Shown here: positions 53,318-60,768 of the stretch, in pieces | How positions within the stretch are numbered: position 1 is the stretch's first letter | Layout of the letters: every line of letters begins with the position of its first letter | NCBI GenBank assembly: GCA_902789735.1 | Contig: CADAOZ010000002.1 | Location: forward strand, 62,001 to 126,000 | Direction of reading: 5' to 3' | DNA: 64,000 bases | DNA from: an uncultured Lachnospiraceae bacterium | GTDB taxonomy: Bacteria > Bacillota > Clostridia > Lachnospirales > Lachnospiraceae | Translations under genes and position numbers: made by a program | Notes under the pieces: generated by a model | What the model was told of the DNA's origin: nothing | Database searches by the model: none | Seen by the model: the letters and a program-made list of their open reading frames with translations, nothing else

Positions 53318-53371
53318 TTGACAACTGTCAGGTTACGCAGTCATAATAGCATTAACATAGACAGCTGTCAA
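53318..53371. promoter_or_regulatory. Face-to-face promoters with paired palindromes upstream of tetR
   Basis: Plus strand: TTGACA (53318-53323), 18 bp, CATAAT (53342-53347). Minus strand: TTGACA (53366-53371), 17 bp, TATTAT (53343-53348). The two -10 boxes almost coincide. Each -35 lies in a palindrome, TGACAACTGTCA (53319-53330) and GACAGCTGTC (53360-53369), copies of the same site in opposite orientation. They look like paired operators for the adjacent TetR protein (inference). Confidence 0.6.
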
Positions 53372-53425
53372 GGTTATTTGTATATATATTTAATGATTTA
53401 ATGATTCGTACGCTTTAATAATCCG

Positions 53426-53448
53426 GACTGTTCCCGTCAGGAACAGTC
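53426..53448 (+). promoter_or_regulatory. Hairpin before the tetR ribosome-binding site
   Basis: A perfect 9-bp stem GACTGTTCC/GGAACAGTC, loop CGTCA, just upstream of AAGGAG. It may influence translation. Confidence 0.4.
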
Positions 53449-53465
53449 TGCATAAGGAGATTTTC

Positions 53466-54017
53466 ATGTACTGCGGAACCAATAAAACGGCCCTGTCCTC
53501 TCAAAATCAGATATCCTGCACCCTGCTGCGGCTGATGGAGGACGTCCCTTTTTCCAGGATCAGCATCAGCACTCTCTGCCGGGAGGCCGGCGTCTCCAGA
53601 CAGACCTTCTACAGCCTTTTCCAGTCCAAGGAAAATGTGATCACCTGGACCCTGCAGCAGAGCTACTGCTATGATCCGGACGGTCAGATGGATCCGGACC
53701 GGTCCATCTCCCCCATTGAGCAGATCTGCCACAGCTATACCAGATACATCACCGACCACGCGGACTTTCTCAGGCTCCTGGCAGAGAACAATCTTCCTTA
53801 TATCCTGTATACCAGCATGTATGATTCCCTGATGAACTGCTGCTGTTTCCTGCCCGACGCCCCGGAAGACCGGCGCGCTTATACGGCGGATTTCCTGTCC
53901 GGCGGTTTTTCCGGACTTGCCAACAGCTATATCCTGCGGGAGGAAAGACCTGACCCTGCGGTCCTGGAACAGCTGACCCTGGATATTCTGAGCGGCCGGC
54001 TGCTGGAGAACTGCTGA
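53466..54017 (+). CDS. TetR/AcrR family regulator with a cysteine-rich ligand half
   Basis: Transcription regulator of 183 residues. Helix-turn-helix residues are RISISTLCREAGVSRQTFYS (about 33-52). The C-terminal half (LMNCCCFLPDAPEDRRAYTA) resembles the DhaS/TetR_C_8-type subgroup. AAGGAG lies 7 nt before the ATG. It is divergent from lon and has its own promoter with palindromes that it may bind. Confidence 0.88.
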   Translation: MYCGTNKTALSSQNQISCTLLRLMEDVPFSRISISTLCREAGVSRQTFYSLFQSKENVITWTLQQSYCYDPDGQMDPDRSISPIEQICHSYTRYITDHADFLRLLAENNLPYILYTSMYDSLMNCCCFLPDAPEDRRAYTADFLSGGFSGLANSYILREERPDPAVLEQLTLDILSGRLLENC

Positions 54018-54052
54018 GGATCCATACTCCATTCCGCATCCGCAAAAAAACA

Positions 54053-54082
54053 GCGTCCTGCTGTCAAATGACAGCAGGACGC
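54053..54082. terminator. Bidirectional terminator between tetR and the flavin-binding protein
   Basis: A perfect 14-bp stem (54053-54066 with 54069-54082), with T-runs on both sides. Confidence 0.9.
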
Positions 54083-54121
54083 CTTTTTATTTTCCGATTC
54101 TTTTTTATGTCTGAGCGGACA

Positions 54122-54514
54122 TCAGAAAGTGATGATCTCCGGCGCATCCGTAAAGGAACAGATCGCCGCCTGACCTTCGGTCAGGGCGAACACAGCGGTA
54201 TTGCCGTCGCCGGGCTTATACATGGCAGCCAGTTCCGGATAAGCGGCCAGCATGTGCTCCTGGGCCTCGATCCTTTCGTCCAGGACCGCTTTCGCGGAAA
54301 GGCGGATCCACTTGCCGCCGTTCATAGCGCTGATCTCCACCTTCGGATTGGCCAGCATCTGCTTTGCCACATCCTTGACCAGACCTGTCTGAATGCAGAG
54401 CCTGCCGTCAAAGAGATCAATGGTACCGAAAGGCCTGACTCTGGGCTGATCACCGTCACAGGTCGCCAGGAAATATGTGCCTGCACCCTTTAAAAAATCA
54501 TAAATTTTCTGCAT
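54122..54514 (-). CDS. Pyridoxamine 5'-phosphate oxidase family flavin-binding protein
   Basis: Small FMN-binding split-barrel protein, 130 residues. MQKIYDFLKGAGTYFLATC and RVRPFGTIDLFDGRLCIQTG are typical of the family, as is the C-terminal FALTEGQAAICSF. Most such proteins in anaerobes are general nitroreductase-like or stress proteins. GGAGG precedes the ATG. It follows the sulfhydrylase gene on the same strand. Confidence 0.82.
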   Translation of the reverse strand: MQKIYDFLKGAGTYFLATCDGDQPRVRPFGTIDLFDGRLCIQTGLVKDVAKQMLANPKVEISAMNGGKWIRLSAKAVLDERIEAQEHMLAAYPELAAMYKPGDGNTAVFALTEGQAAICSFTDAPEIITF

Positions 54515-54582
54515 GTGTTTACCTCCTTGTATACTTACTGTGTCAACTTCTCTGTTCTGATAAAAAATCCATGAGAACCCGA

Positions 54583-55869
54583 TCAGCCGATGGCCTCCAG
54601 CGCCTGCCGCAGGTCGGCGATCAGATCTTCCTTGTCCTCCAGACCGCAGGACATACGGACCAGTCCGGCCGGGATACCGGCAGCGGCCAGCTGTTCTTCG
54701 TTCATCTGCCTGTGGGTAGATGTAGCCGGATTCAGGCAGCAGGTCCTGGCATCAGCCACATGAGTCTCGATGGCCGCCAGCTTCAGATTCTTCATGAAGG
54801 TCTCCGCAGCAGCCCTGCCTCCCTTCAGCTCAAAGGAAACGACGCCGCAGCCGCCGTCCGGCATATATTTCTTCGCAATATCGTAATAAGGATCTCCGGG
54901 AAGTCCGGAATAGCTGACATGCTTTACCTGCGGCTGCTTCTGCAGGAACTCCGCCACTGCCTGACCGTTCTCCACGTGTCTGGGCATCCTGACATGCAGG
55001 GATTCCAGGCCCAGGTTCAGATAAAAGGCGCTCTGGGGAGACTGGACCGTACCCAGATCCCGCATCAGCTGGGAGACGCACTTTGTGATGAAGGCGCCGC
55101 CCTGGCCGAATTTCTCGGCGTATACAATGCCGTGATAGGATTCATCCGGCGTGCAGAGGCCGGGATACTTGTCCGCATGCGCCAGCCAGTCGAAATTACC
55201 GCTGTCTACGATGGCGCCGCCGACAGCCGATCCATGGCCGTCCATATATTTGGTCGTGGAATGGGTCACGATATCCGCGCCCCACTCGATCGGCCTGCAG
55301 TTGACAGGCGTCGGGAAAGTATTGTCCACGATCAGCGGCACGCCATGGGCATGGGCGACTTTGGCGAACTTCTCAATATCCAGGACCGTCAGGGCAGGAT
55401 TGGCAATGGTCTCGCCGAACATGGCCCTTGTATTATCCTTAAAGGCAGCGTGCAGCTCTTCTTCACTGGCGTCGGGAGAAACGAAGGTGGCTTCGATTCC
55501 CATTTTCGCCATGGTGACAGAAATCAGGTTAAAGGTCCCGCCGTAAATCGCGGAGGAAGAAACGATATGGCTGCCCGCTTCACAAATATTGAAAAGGGAA
55601 AAGAAGTTGGCGGCCTGACCGGATGAGGTCAGCATACCCGCTGTACCGCCTTCCATCTCCGCAATCTTGGCTGCAACATAGTCACATGTGGGGTTCTGCA
55701 GACGGGAATAGAAATAGCCGGAAGCCTCCAGATCGAAAAGCTTACCCATATCTTCACTGGTATTATATTTAAAGGTCGTGGACTGGATGATCGGGATCTG
55801 TCTGGGACCTCCGTTCTCCGGCTGATAACCGCCCTGTACACATTTTGTATTGATCTTGTAATCGCTCAT
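54583..55869 (-). CDS. O-acetylhomoserine aminocarboxypropyltransferase / Cys-Met metabolism PLP enzyme
   Basis: PLP-dependent enzyme of the Cys/Met metabolism class, 428 residues from MSDYKINTKCVQGGYQPENG. It has SRLQNPTCDYVAAKIAEMEGG, HIVSSSAIYGGTF and VTHSTTKYMDGHG with the PLP lysine (about residue 205). Length and the CVQGGY start point to O-acetylhomoserine sulfhydrylase over cystathionine lyase. GGAGG precedes the ATG. Confidence 0.88.
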   Translation of the reverse strand: MSDYKINTKCVQGGYQPENGGPRQIPIIQSTTFKYNTSEDMGKLFDLEASGYFYSRLQNPTCDYVAAKIAEMEGGTAGMLTSSGQAANFFSLFNICEAGSHIVSSSAIYGGTFNLISVTMAKMGIEATFVSPDASEEELHAAFKDNTRAMFGETIANPALTVLDIEKFAKVAHAHGVPLIVDNTFPTPVNCRPIEWGADIVTHSTTKYMDGHGSAVGGAIVDSGNFDWLAHADKYPGLCTPDESYHGIVYAEKFGQGGAFITKCVSQLMRDLGTVQSPQSAFYLNLGLESLHVRMPRHVENGQAVAEFLQKQPQVKHVSYSGLPGDPYYDIAKKYMPDGGCGVVSFELKGGRAAAETFMKNLKLAAIETHVADARTCCLNPATSTHRQMNEEQLAAAGIPAGLVRMSCGLEDKEDLIADLRQALEAIG

Positions 55870-56010
55870 ACTCCTGTTCCTCCTGTTCCTGTTTTCTGGT
55901 TTCAAGCCGCCGCTTCCGTTTCGGGAAAGCAGACGGGTATCACATGGCGGGATCAGACCCGCCTGATATGCCTTCACTTCAACAATTTGTATTATAGCAC
56001 CTGCAGTGCT
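55870..56010 (-). promoter_or_regulatory. Promoter and structured leader of the sulfhydrylase gene
   Basis: Minus strand TATAAT (about 55992-55997) with CTGCAT 17 bp upstream. The leader has a stem with inner arms GGCGGG/CCCGCC (55946-55963) and outer arms TATCA/TGATA (55938-55968). A second GCTT-CC/GG-AAGC stem follows. No named SAM riboswitch was recognised. Confidence 0.5.
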
Positions 56011-56026
56011 TTGATGCAGTGAAGAA

Positions 56027-56626
56027 TCAGAACATATTGGAAATAAATATCTCCAGACCGATGGCAATCAGGATCACGCCGCCCAGTATGGAGGCTTTTC
56101 CGGCCAGGACAGTCCCCATTTTACGGCCGATCTTCAGGCCGCCCAGACAGATGGCCAGGGTAACGGTCCCGATGATCAGAGCGGCGGCAAAAGCCATGCC
56201 GGTCGAATACTCACTGATGGCAAAACCCACGGACAGGGCATCGATGGAAGTCGCGATGCCCTGCACGGCCAGCTCCCTGCTGGTCAGGATAGGCCCCTGC
56301 CCGGAACCCTCTTCCATTTCCGGCCCGCCCCGCAGGCCTTCCAGCAGCATCTTGCCTCCTATATAACCAAGCAGGAGCAGGGCGATCCAGGGGATACATT
56401 TCTGAAATGCCGTAAAATACGTCAGAATGGTATGGACACAGAACCACCCGGTCAGGGGCATCAGGAACTGGAAGAAGGCAAAGGTTCCGGCAATCCGGAA
56501 GTTCTCTCCTGTCTCCATACCGGGATTCCTCAACCCGTTGGCCATGGAGACCGAAAAAGCGTCCATGGCAAGGCCCGCGCCCAGCAGTATACTGTTTGCA
56601 ATGAAAATCCAGACTCCGTTGATCAT
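56027..56626 (-). CDS. mntP: Manganese efflux pump MntP
   Basis: Membrane exporter of Mn2+, 199 residues from MINGVWIFIANSILLGAGLA with six helices in two repeats. The two metal-site motifs, LAMDAFSVSMANG and ATSIDALSVGFA, are the hallmarks of the family. AGAGGAAG precedes the ATG. It is controlled by the manganese riboswitch upstream. Confidence 0.94.
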   Translation of the reverse strand: MINGVWIFIANSILLGAGLAMDAFSVSMANGLRNPGMETGENFRIAGTFAFFQFLMPLTGWFCVHTILTYFTAFQKCIPWIALLLLGYIGGKMLLEGLRGGPEMEEGSGQGPILTSRELAVQGIATSIDALSVGFAISEYSTGMAFAAALIIGTVTLAICLGGLKIGRKMGTVLAGKASILGGVILIAIGLEIFISNMF

Positions 56627-56673
56627 CGATTCTTCCTCTTTAAGGGGGCAGCCTGCCGCCGGTTCCGGCCGGC

Positions 56674-56709
56674 AAAAAAAAGCCAGGCCGCAGTCTGTAC
56701 CGCGCCTGG
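56674..56709 (-). terminator. Riboswitch-controlled terminator before mntP
   Basis: Stem CCAGGC/GCCTGG with inner CGC/GCG pairing (56682-56709), followed on the minus strand by T8 (56674-56681). The stem can be changed by pairing in the riboswitch expression platform. Confidence 0.8.
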
Positions 56710-56750
56710 TCACGAAAGGATACAGTCCGAGCCATGTACAGCACAATTGT

Positions 56751-56846
56751 CATACATGAGTCTCGCAATTCTAAGATAAGCCAGGCCCCGGGGCCAGTAT
56801 GTTGACTTATCACATCCGAAAATGCCTGCTACTCCCTCATACGTTC
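56751..56846 (-). ncRNA. yybP-ykoY manganese riboswitch
   Basis: Reading the minus strand, ATGAGGGAGTAGC opens the aptamer and GCGAGACTCATGTATG closes it, so P1 pairs ATGA with TCAT around the conserved GGGAGUAGC and GCGAGAC blocks. In between is GTCAACATACTGGCCCCGGG, also typical of the class. The downstream terminator and mntP confirm the regulatory role: Mn2+ binding should favour readthrough. Confidence 0.88.
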
Positions 56847-56860
56847 TGTTTTTAAGAGAA

Positions 56861-56886
56861 TCACTTCCTGTGCAGTGATTTTTTTC
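56861..56886. repeat. Hairpin between the riboswitch and its promoter
   Basis: AATCACT/AGTGATT with an 8-nt loop. On the plus strand it is followed by T7 and would serve as a terminator, but no plus-strand gene lies upstream; on the minus strand it is the 5' end of the riboswitch RNA and may protect it. Confidence 0.4.
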
Positions 56887-56887
56887 A

Positions 56888-56917
56888 AGTATATGGACCG
56901 GCTTTGCTCTTAGTCAA
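56888..56917 (-). promoter_or_regulatory. Promoter of the riboswitch-mntP transcript
   Basis: Minus strand TTGACT (56912-56917), 18-bp spacer, TATACT (56888-56893). Confidence 0.65.
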
Positions 56918-56927
56918 CACTAACCTT

Positions 56928-56956
56928 TTGCATTTTTCCAATGGATTTCATATACT
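56928..56956 (+). promoter_or_regulatory. Promoter of the AAA ATPase gene
   Basis: TTGCAT (56928-56933), 17-bp spacer, TATACT (56951-56956). Back-to-back with the mntP promoter, the -35 boxes being 10 bp apart. Confidence 0.7.
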
Positions 56957-57069
56957 GTTATAGGAATCCGCGGCAGAAAAAACGCAAATGACAGAGTCTG
57001 AAAAAAGAAGCCCGCGGATCACATTCTCGAATATGCAGAAGCGATTCATACAAATGAGAGGATCTTTCT

Positions 57070-58473
57070 ATGATGAACGATGATTTACTGAGAAGTCTTT
57101 ATGATGATATGTTCGGCAGTTCTTCCGGCAGCGGAAGAGGCTCCGGCAGCGGCGCCGGAAAGAACAATGGCCGCGGAACTGCCGGGAACAGATCCGACGG
57201 CAGGAAGAACACTGCCCGTCCCGCCGGCCGGCCCGGAACAGACAAGTCCAAAGCACCCGCGAAAAAACCCACGCTGTCCGAGGATGACGCGGTCAAAAAC
57301 GCCCAGGACGCCCTGTCCGAAGCCAAAAATCTCCTGAAGGATATGGATGAGCAGCTGGCCATCCCTGCCGGCCCCGGCGGTTCAGACGGCGGGGCGGAAG
57401 CAGAAGCTCCACAGGAGCCCGAGAAAGATCCCATGGAGGAGCTGGACCAGCTGATTGGCCTTGCATCGATCAAATCGGATGTCAAAGAACTGATGGATTT
57501 TGTCAAGATCCAGAAGATGCGCAAAGACCAGGGCCTGAAGTCTGTCCCTGTATCCCTGCATCTGGTCTTTACCGGCAATCCGGGAACCGGCAAGACGACC
57601 GTTGCCAGAATTATCGGCAGGCTCTATAAGCAGATTGGTGTCCTGTCCAAAGGACAGCTGGTGGAGACCGACCGGTCCGGACTGGTCGCCGGTTTTGTCG
57701 GACAGACAGCTCTCAAGACCCAGGAAAAAATCAAAGCGGCCATGGGCGGCGTCCTCTTCATCGATGAAGCCTATGCCCTGACCTCCAATGAACAGGATAC
57801 CTTCGGCCAGGAGTCTGTCGATACAATCCTGAAGGCCATGGAAGACCACAGGGATGACCTGGTCGTCATCGTCGCCGGTTATACCGCTCCCATGGAGAAA
57901 TTCATCAACAGCAATCCCGGCCTGAAATCCCGCTTTAATAAATATATTGAATTCCCCGACTATACCACCGATGAGCTGGAGCAGATCTTCTATATGAACT
58001 GCGAAAAGTACGATTATGTCGTTGAGGAAGAAGTAAAGCACCAGATCCGCTCCCTGATCGTCCTGCGCAAGCTCCAGCAGCTGGAGAATTTCGCCAACGC
58101 CCGGGAAATCCGCAATATGTTCGAGGAAATCATCACCAACCAGGCAAGGCGTGTTGCCGCCATGGAAAATCCCACCCAGGAGGATATGATGAAGATCACC
58201 CTGGAGGATCTGGTGGAGCGGAAGGAGGACGACAAAAAGGAATCTTCCGATAAGGATAAAAAAGATTCTTCCGCAGCAGAAGGGGCTTCCGGCAGCAGCG
58301 AATCTTCCGGTGAGAAGGCTGACAGCGACAGCGAAGCGGCCGATGAGAAAACCGGCAGTGTCAGCGAGCCTGCGGACAGGGAAACGGATGGCAGGGTCAG
58401 CGATTCCACTAAAGACAAGCCCGCCGGTGATGAACCTGCCGGTAACGGGTCCGCAGATTCTGACAGCAAATAA
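57070..58473 (+). CDS. CbxX/CfqX-type AAA+ ATPase with disordered tails
   Basis: Hexameric ATPase-type protein, 467 residues. The N-terminus (about 15-60) is Gly/Ser/Arg-rich (SSSGSGRGSGSGAGKNNGRG). A linker follows, then the AAA+ module (about 120-375) with Walker A GNPGTGKTTV (about 169), Walker B VLFIDEAYAL (about 228) and the arginine-finger-type region RFNKYIEFPDYTTDE. The C-terminal ~90 residues are Ser/Asp/Glu-rich. This type includes SpoVK-like proteins and the ATPase of type VII secretion (EccA). No secretion neighbours were found. Function unknown. Confidence 0.85.
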   Translation: MMNDDLLRSLYDDMFGSSSGSGRGSGSGAGKNNGRGTAGNRSDGRKNTARPAGRPGTDKSKAPAKKPTLSEDDAVKNAQDALSEAKNLLKDMDEQLAIPAGPGGSDGGAEAEAPQEPEKDPMEELDQLIGLASIKSDVKELMDFVKIQKMRKDQGLKSVPVSLHLVFTGNPGTGKTTVARIIGRLYKQIGVLSKGQLVETDRSGLVAGFVGQTALKTQEKIKAAMGGVLFIDEAYALTSNEQDTFGQESVDTILKAMEDHRDDLVVIVAGYTAPMEKFINSNPGLKSRFNKYIEFPDYTTDELEQIFYMNCEKYDYVVEEEVKHQIRSLIVLRKLQQLENFANAREIRNMFEEIITNQARRVAAMENPTQEDMMKITLEDLVERKEDDKKESSDKDKKDSSAAEGASGSSESSGEKADSDSEAADEKTGSVSEPADRETDGRVSDSTKDKPAGDEPAGNGSADSDSK

Positions 58474-58535
58474 TATGCCCTGATCCACATCCACGGTTAG
58501 ATTAAAAAGTACTCATTTTTAAATATCTCAACAAT

Positions 58536-58583
58536 AAACAGGTCCGCACCGCCGTTTCGAAAAATGGCGGTATGGACCTGTTT
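58536..58583. terminator. Bidirectional terminator between the ATPase and CapA-like genes
   Basis: Stem AAACAGGTCC/GGACCTGTTT (58536-58545 with 58574-58583) with an inner ACCGCC/GGCGGT, T/A-rich on both sides. Confidence 0.85.
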
Positions 58584-58650
58584 CATTGATCATAACAGAA
58601 AAAATCTGCAGGAAGATCCTGCCGCTACCGGAACGGAAAGCATGCCGGCT

Positions 58651-59934
58651 CTATTCCGGTTCCTCCAGTTCTCCCATGGTATTCAGGTAGCGGGCCGGCA
58701 CCGCGTCCTCTACGATCTGCCGCAGCTTCTCCATGGACATGGAATCAAACTCGTGAACGCCATGGTCTGCCGCCATTTCTTCCGTAAAATCTTCCAGAGG
58801 GTAAATACGGAAGCCCTGTCTGCCGTCTTCATAATAAGTAACAATCGGATCCATGCACATGGCTGCAGGGCGGACCCTGCCGGTCGCAGGATCCCGGACC
58901 GCTTTTACAGTCAGCATACCGCTGAGCAGGTTGGAGCCGATCTTCTGGGCGCTTATAAAATTGCCCAGGGAATAGATGACCGGACATCGGGTCCCGTCAC
59001 TTTCCCTTGTCAGGACCGTCAGCTCCTGCAGGACATGGGGATGATTGCCGATTATAATATCCGCGCCCCAGTCCACCATTTTCTGCGCCAGAACTCTGAC
59101 AGAGGCATCGACCCGGAAGGTGTTCTCTGTTCCCCAGTGGGTATGGACCACGACCAGGTCAGCCTGCTGCCTGGCCTTCCGGATCTGTTCCCGGATCCGC
59201 TCCTCCTGTAATGTGAAGATCATGACACAATCCGTGCCGGAAGGCATGCGGCTGTTGGAAATCTGGGTATAGCCCAGAAAAGCCACTTTAATGCCGTTCT
59301 TTTCGACGATCCGGATCCGGTCCGCGTCTTCCTCTGACGCGTAGAAACCCACTGCAGGAATGCCTTTCTCTTCCCAGTAAGCCAGGGTGGCCAGTGCCCC
59401 CTTTGTGCCCTTGTCCAGCATATGGTTATTGGCCAGATTGATCACGTCAAAGCCCGTATCGATCAGGGCGTCTCCCGCCGCATCCGGGGAATTAAAGGCC
59501 GGATATCCTGAAACGGCGTACACCGATTCCGCCAGCGGCGTTTCCTGGTTGACGGTCGCGATATCCGCCCGGGATATCTGTTCCTTTACGTATTGATACA
59601 TGGGACGGAAATCATATCCCTCCGCTGTCTCCGCGTCTTCATAGACTGATGTATGAATCAGATTGTCCCCGACCGCCAGGATCGTGACCTCCTCCGCTTC
59701 TTTTGTTTTCTCCTGCTGTTCCGCGGACTTTCTGTCCGCCAGATCTTCATTTGGGATGCTGCTCTTTTCGGCCTGGTCTTCCGTGAACACGGGAGACGGG
59801 CGCCGCGCCGGTCCCGTCCCACTTTCCCCGGTTCCGGCATTGACAGACACTGCTGCGCAGGCTGTCAGCATGAGACAAGTCAGGGCCGCTGTCATACAGT
59901 ACAGAAATTTTCGCATTCGATTGCTTCTACACAT
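58651..59934 (-). CDS. CapA-like metallophosphatase-fold lipoprotein
   Basis: Lipid-anchored cell-surface protein of 427 residues. The signal peptide ends in LTAC at about residue 25. After a variable linker, the PGA-synthesis CapA/metallophosphatase domain begins at LAVGDNLIHTSVYED, followed by the metal-site motifs NQETPL, VINLANNHMLDKG, VVVHTHWGTEN and GNHPHVLQELTV. These enzymes act in capsule or polyglutamate metabolism; here there are no pgs neighbours. The ATG at 59934 has GGAGAAG 7 nt upstream. Confidence 0.88.
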   Translation of the reverse strand: MCRSNRMRKFLYCMTAALTCLMLTACAAVSVNAGTGESGTGPARRPSPVFTEDQAEKSSIPNEDLADRKSAEQQEKTKEAEEVTILAVGDNLIHTSVYEDAETAEGYDFRPMYQYVKEQISRADIATVNQETPLAESVYAVSGYPAFNSPDAAGDALIDTGFDVINLANNHMLDKGTKGALATLAYWEEKGIPAVGFYASEEDADRIRIVEKNGIKVAFLGYTQISNSRMPSGTDCVMIFTLQEERIREQIRKARQQADLVVVHTHWGTENTFRVDASVRVLAQKMVDWGADIIIGNHPHVLQELTVLTRESDGTRCPVIYSLGNFISAQKIGSNLLSGMLTVKAVRDPATGRVRPAAMCMDPIVTYYEDGRQGFRIYPLEDFTEEMAADHGVHEFDSMSMEKLRQIVEDAVPARYLNTMGELEEPE

Positions 59935-60032
59935 ATTTATTCTTCTCCGGAGTCATCTGATAAAATCCGACACGCATTATTGTAACACAAATCTGTCGGC
60001 GGCTATGCCTTTTCAAAGCAGCGGATTCTGTC

Positions 60033-60045
60033 TATAATACAGGCT
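60033..60045 (+). promoter_or_regulatory. Putative -10 box very close to the YkgJ start
   Basis: TATAAT at 60033-60038 with a weak TTTTCA 17 bp upstream. The predicted start site falls at about 60045, next to the first ATG at 60046. Confidence 0.45.
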
Positions 60046-60678
60046 ATGGAAAAACTAATGCGCGCAAGAGACATGGCAAAACTTCCCTGTATCTCCTGTG
60101 AAGGCTGCGGCGACTGCTGCCGGGGCATGGGGGATACCGTCCATCTGGACCCTTATGATATAGCCATGCTCTGTAAAAATCTGAACTGCACATTTGAAGA
60201 CCTGCTGGATGTCCGGATTGCCCTGCACGCTGAGCAGGGCCTGGCCATCCCTCATCTGCTGATGGAAAAAAGCCGGGGCTGCTGCAGCTTTCTGGGCAGT
60301 GACGGCCGCTGCGGGATCCACTGCTTCCGTCCGGGATTCTGCAGGCTCTTCCCTCTGGGCCGTCAATACGACGGAAAAGGTTTTCAGTACTTTATCGTTC
60401 CGGGAGGCTGTGACATGCCGGGCAAGACCAAGGTCCGGATCCGCAAATGGCTGGATATTCCCGACCTGCCCCGCTACGAAGCCTTTGTATCCAGCTGGCA
60501 CTATTTTGTCAGGGACGCCCAGGCCGGGCTTGCCCGTTCACAGAATCCGGAACTCAATCAGCAGATCAACCTCTTCCTGCTGCAGACCTTTTACGGCATC
60601 CCCTATGACCCTGACCGGGATTTCTACGACCAGTTTGAGGAGCGTCTTGCGAAGGCCTCCCGCCTGTTCACTGACTGA
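60046..60678 (+). CDS. YkgJ family cysteine cluster protein
   Basis: Cytoplasmic protein of up to 210 residues with a zinc or iron-sulfur cluster-type cysteine pattern: CISCEGCGDCCRGMG (about 15-29), then CCSFL, CGIHCFRPGFCRLFP and GGCD. The function of YkgJ-type proteins is not known. The start is uncertain: at 60046 the mRNA may be leaderless, while ATG 60058 has GGA about 7 nt upstream and 60073 begins just before the cluster. Confidence 0.82.
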   Translation: MEKLMRARDMAKLPCISCEGCGDCCRGMGDTVHLDPYDIAMLCKNLNCTFEDLLDVRIALHAEQGLAIPHLLMEKSRGCCSFLGSDGRCGIHCFRPGFCRLFPLGRQYDGKGFQYFIVPGGCDMPGKTKVRIRKWLDIPDLPRYEAFVSSWHYFVRDAQAGLARSQNPELNQQINLFLLQTFYGIPYDPDRDFYDQFEERLAKASRLFTD

Positions 60679-60685
60679 CAAAAGG

Positions 60686-60735
60686 ATCCCTCCCGGATCT
60701 GCCCGCGCCTTACCGCAGGCAGATCCGGGAGGGAT
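60686..60735. terminator. Terminator between YkgJ and the beta-helix protein gene
   Basis: A perfect 18-bp stem (60686-60703 with 60718-60735), followed by TTTTCT on the plus strand. Confidence 0.85.
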
Positions 60736-60768
60736 TTTCTCACTTCCTTATATCCGCATCAGGACCTG

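Noticed and set aside
55870-56010. SAM riboswitch before the sulfhydrylase gene
   Set aside because: The leader has hairpins but none of the SAM-I core sequence, and no terminator with a T-run was found before the gene.
57070-58473. Naming the ATPase spoVK
   Set aside because: The AAA+ type fits, but the tails and neighbours do not show a sporulation role, so no symbol is given.
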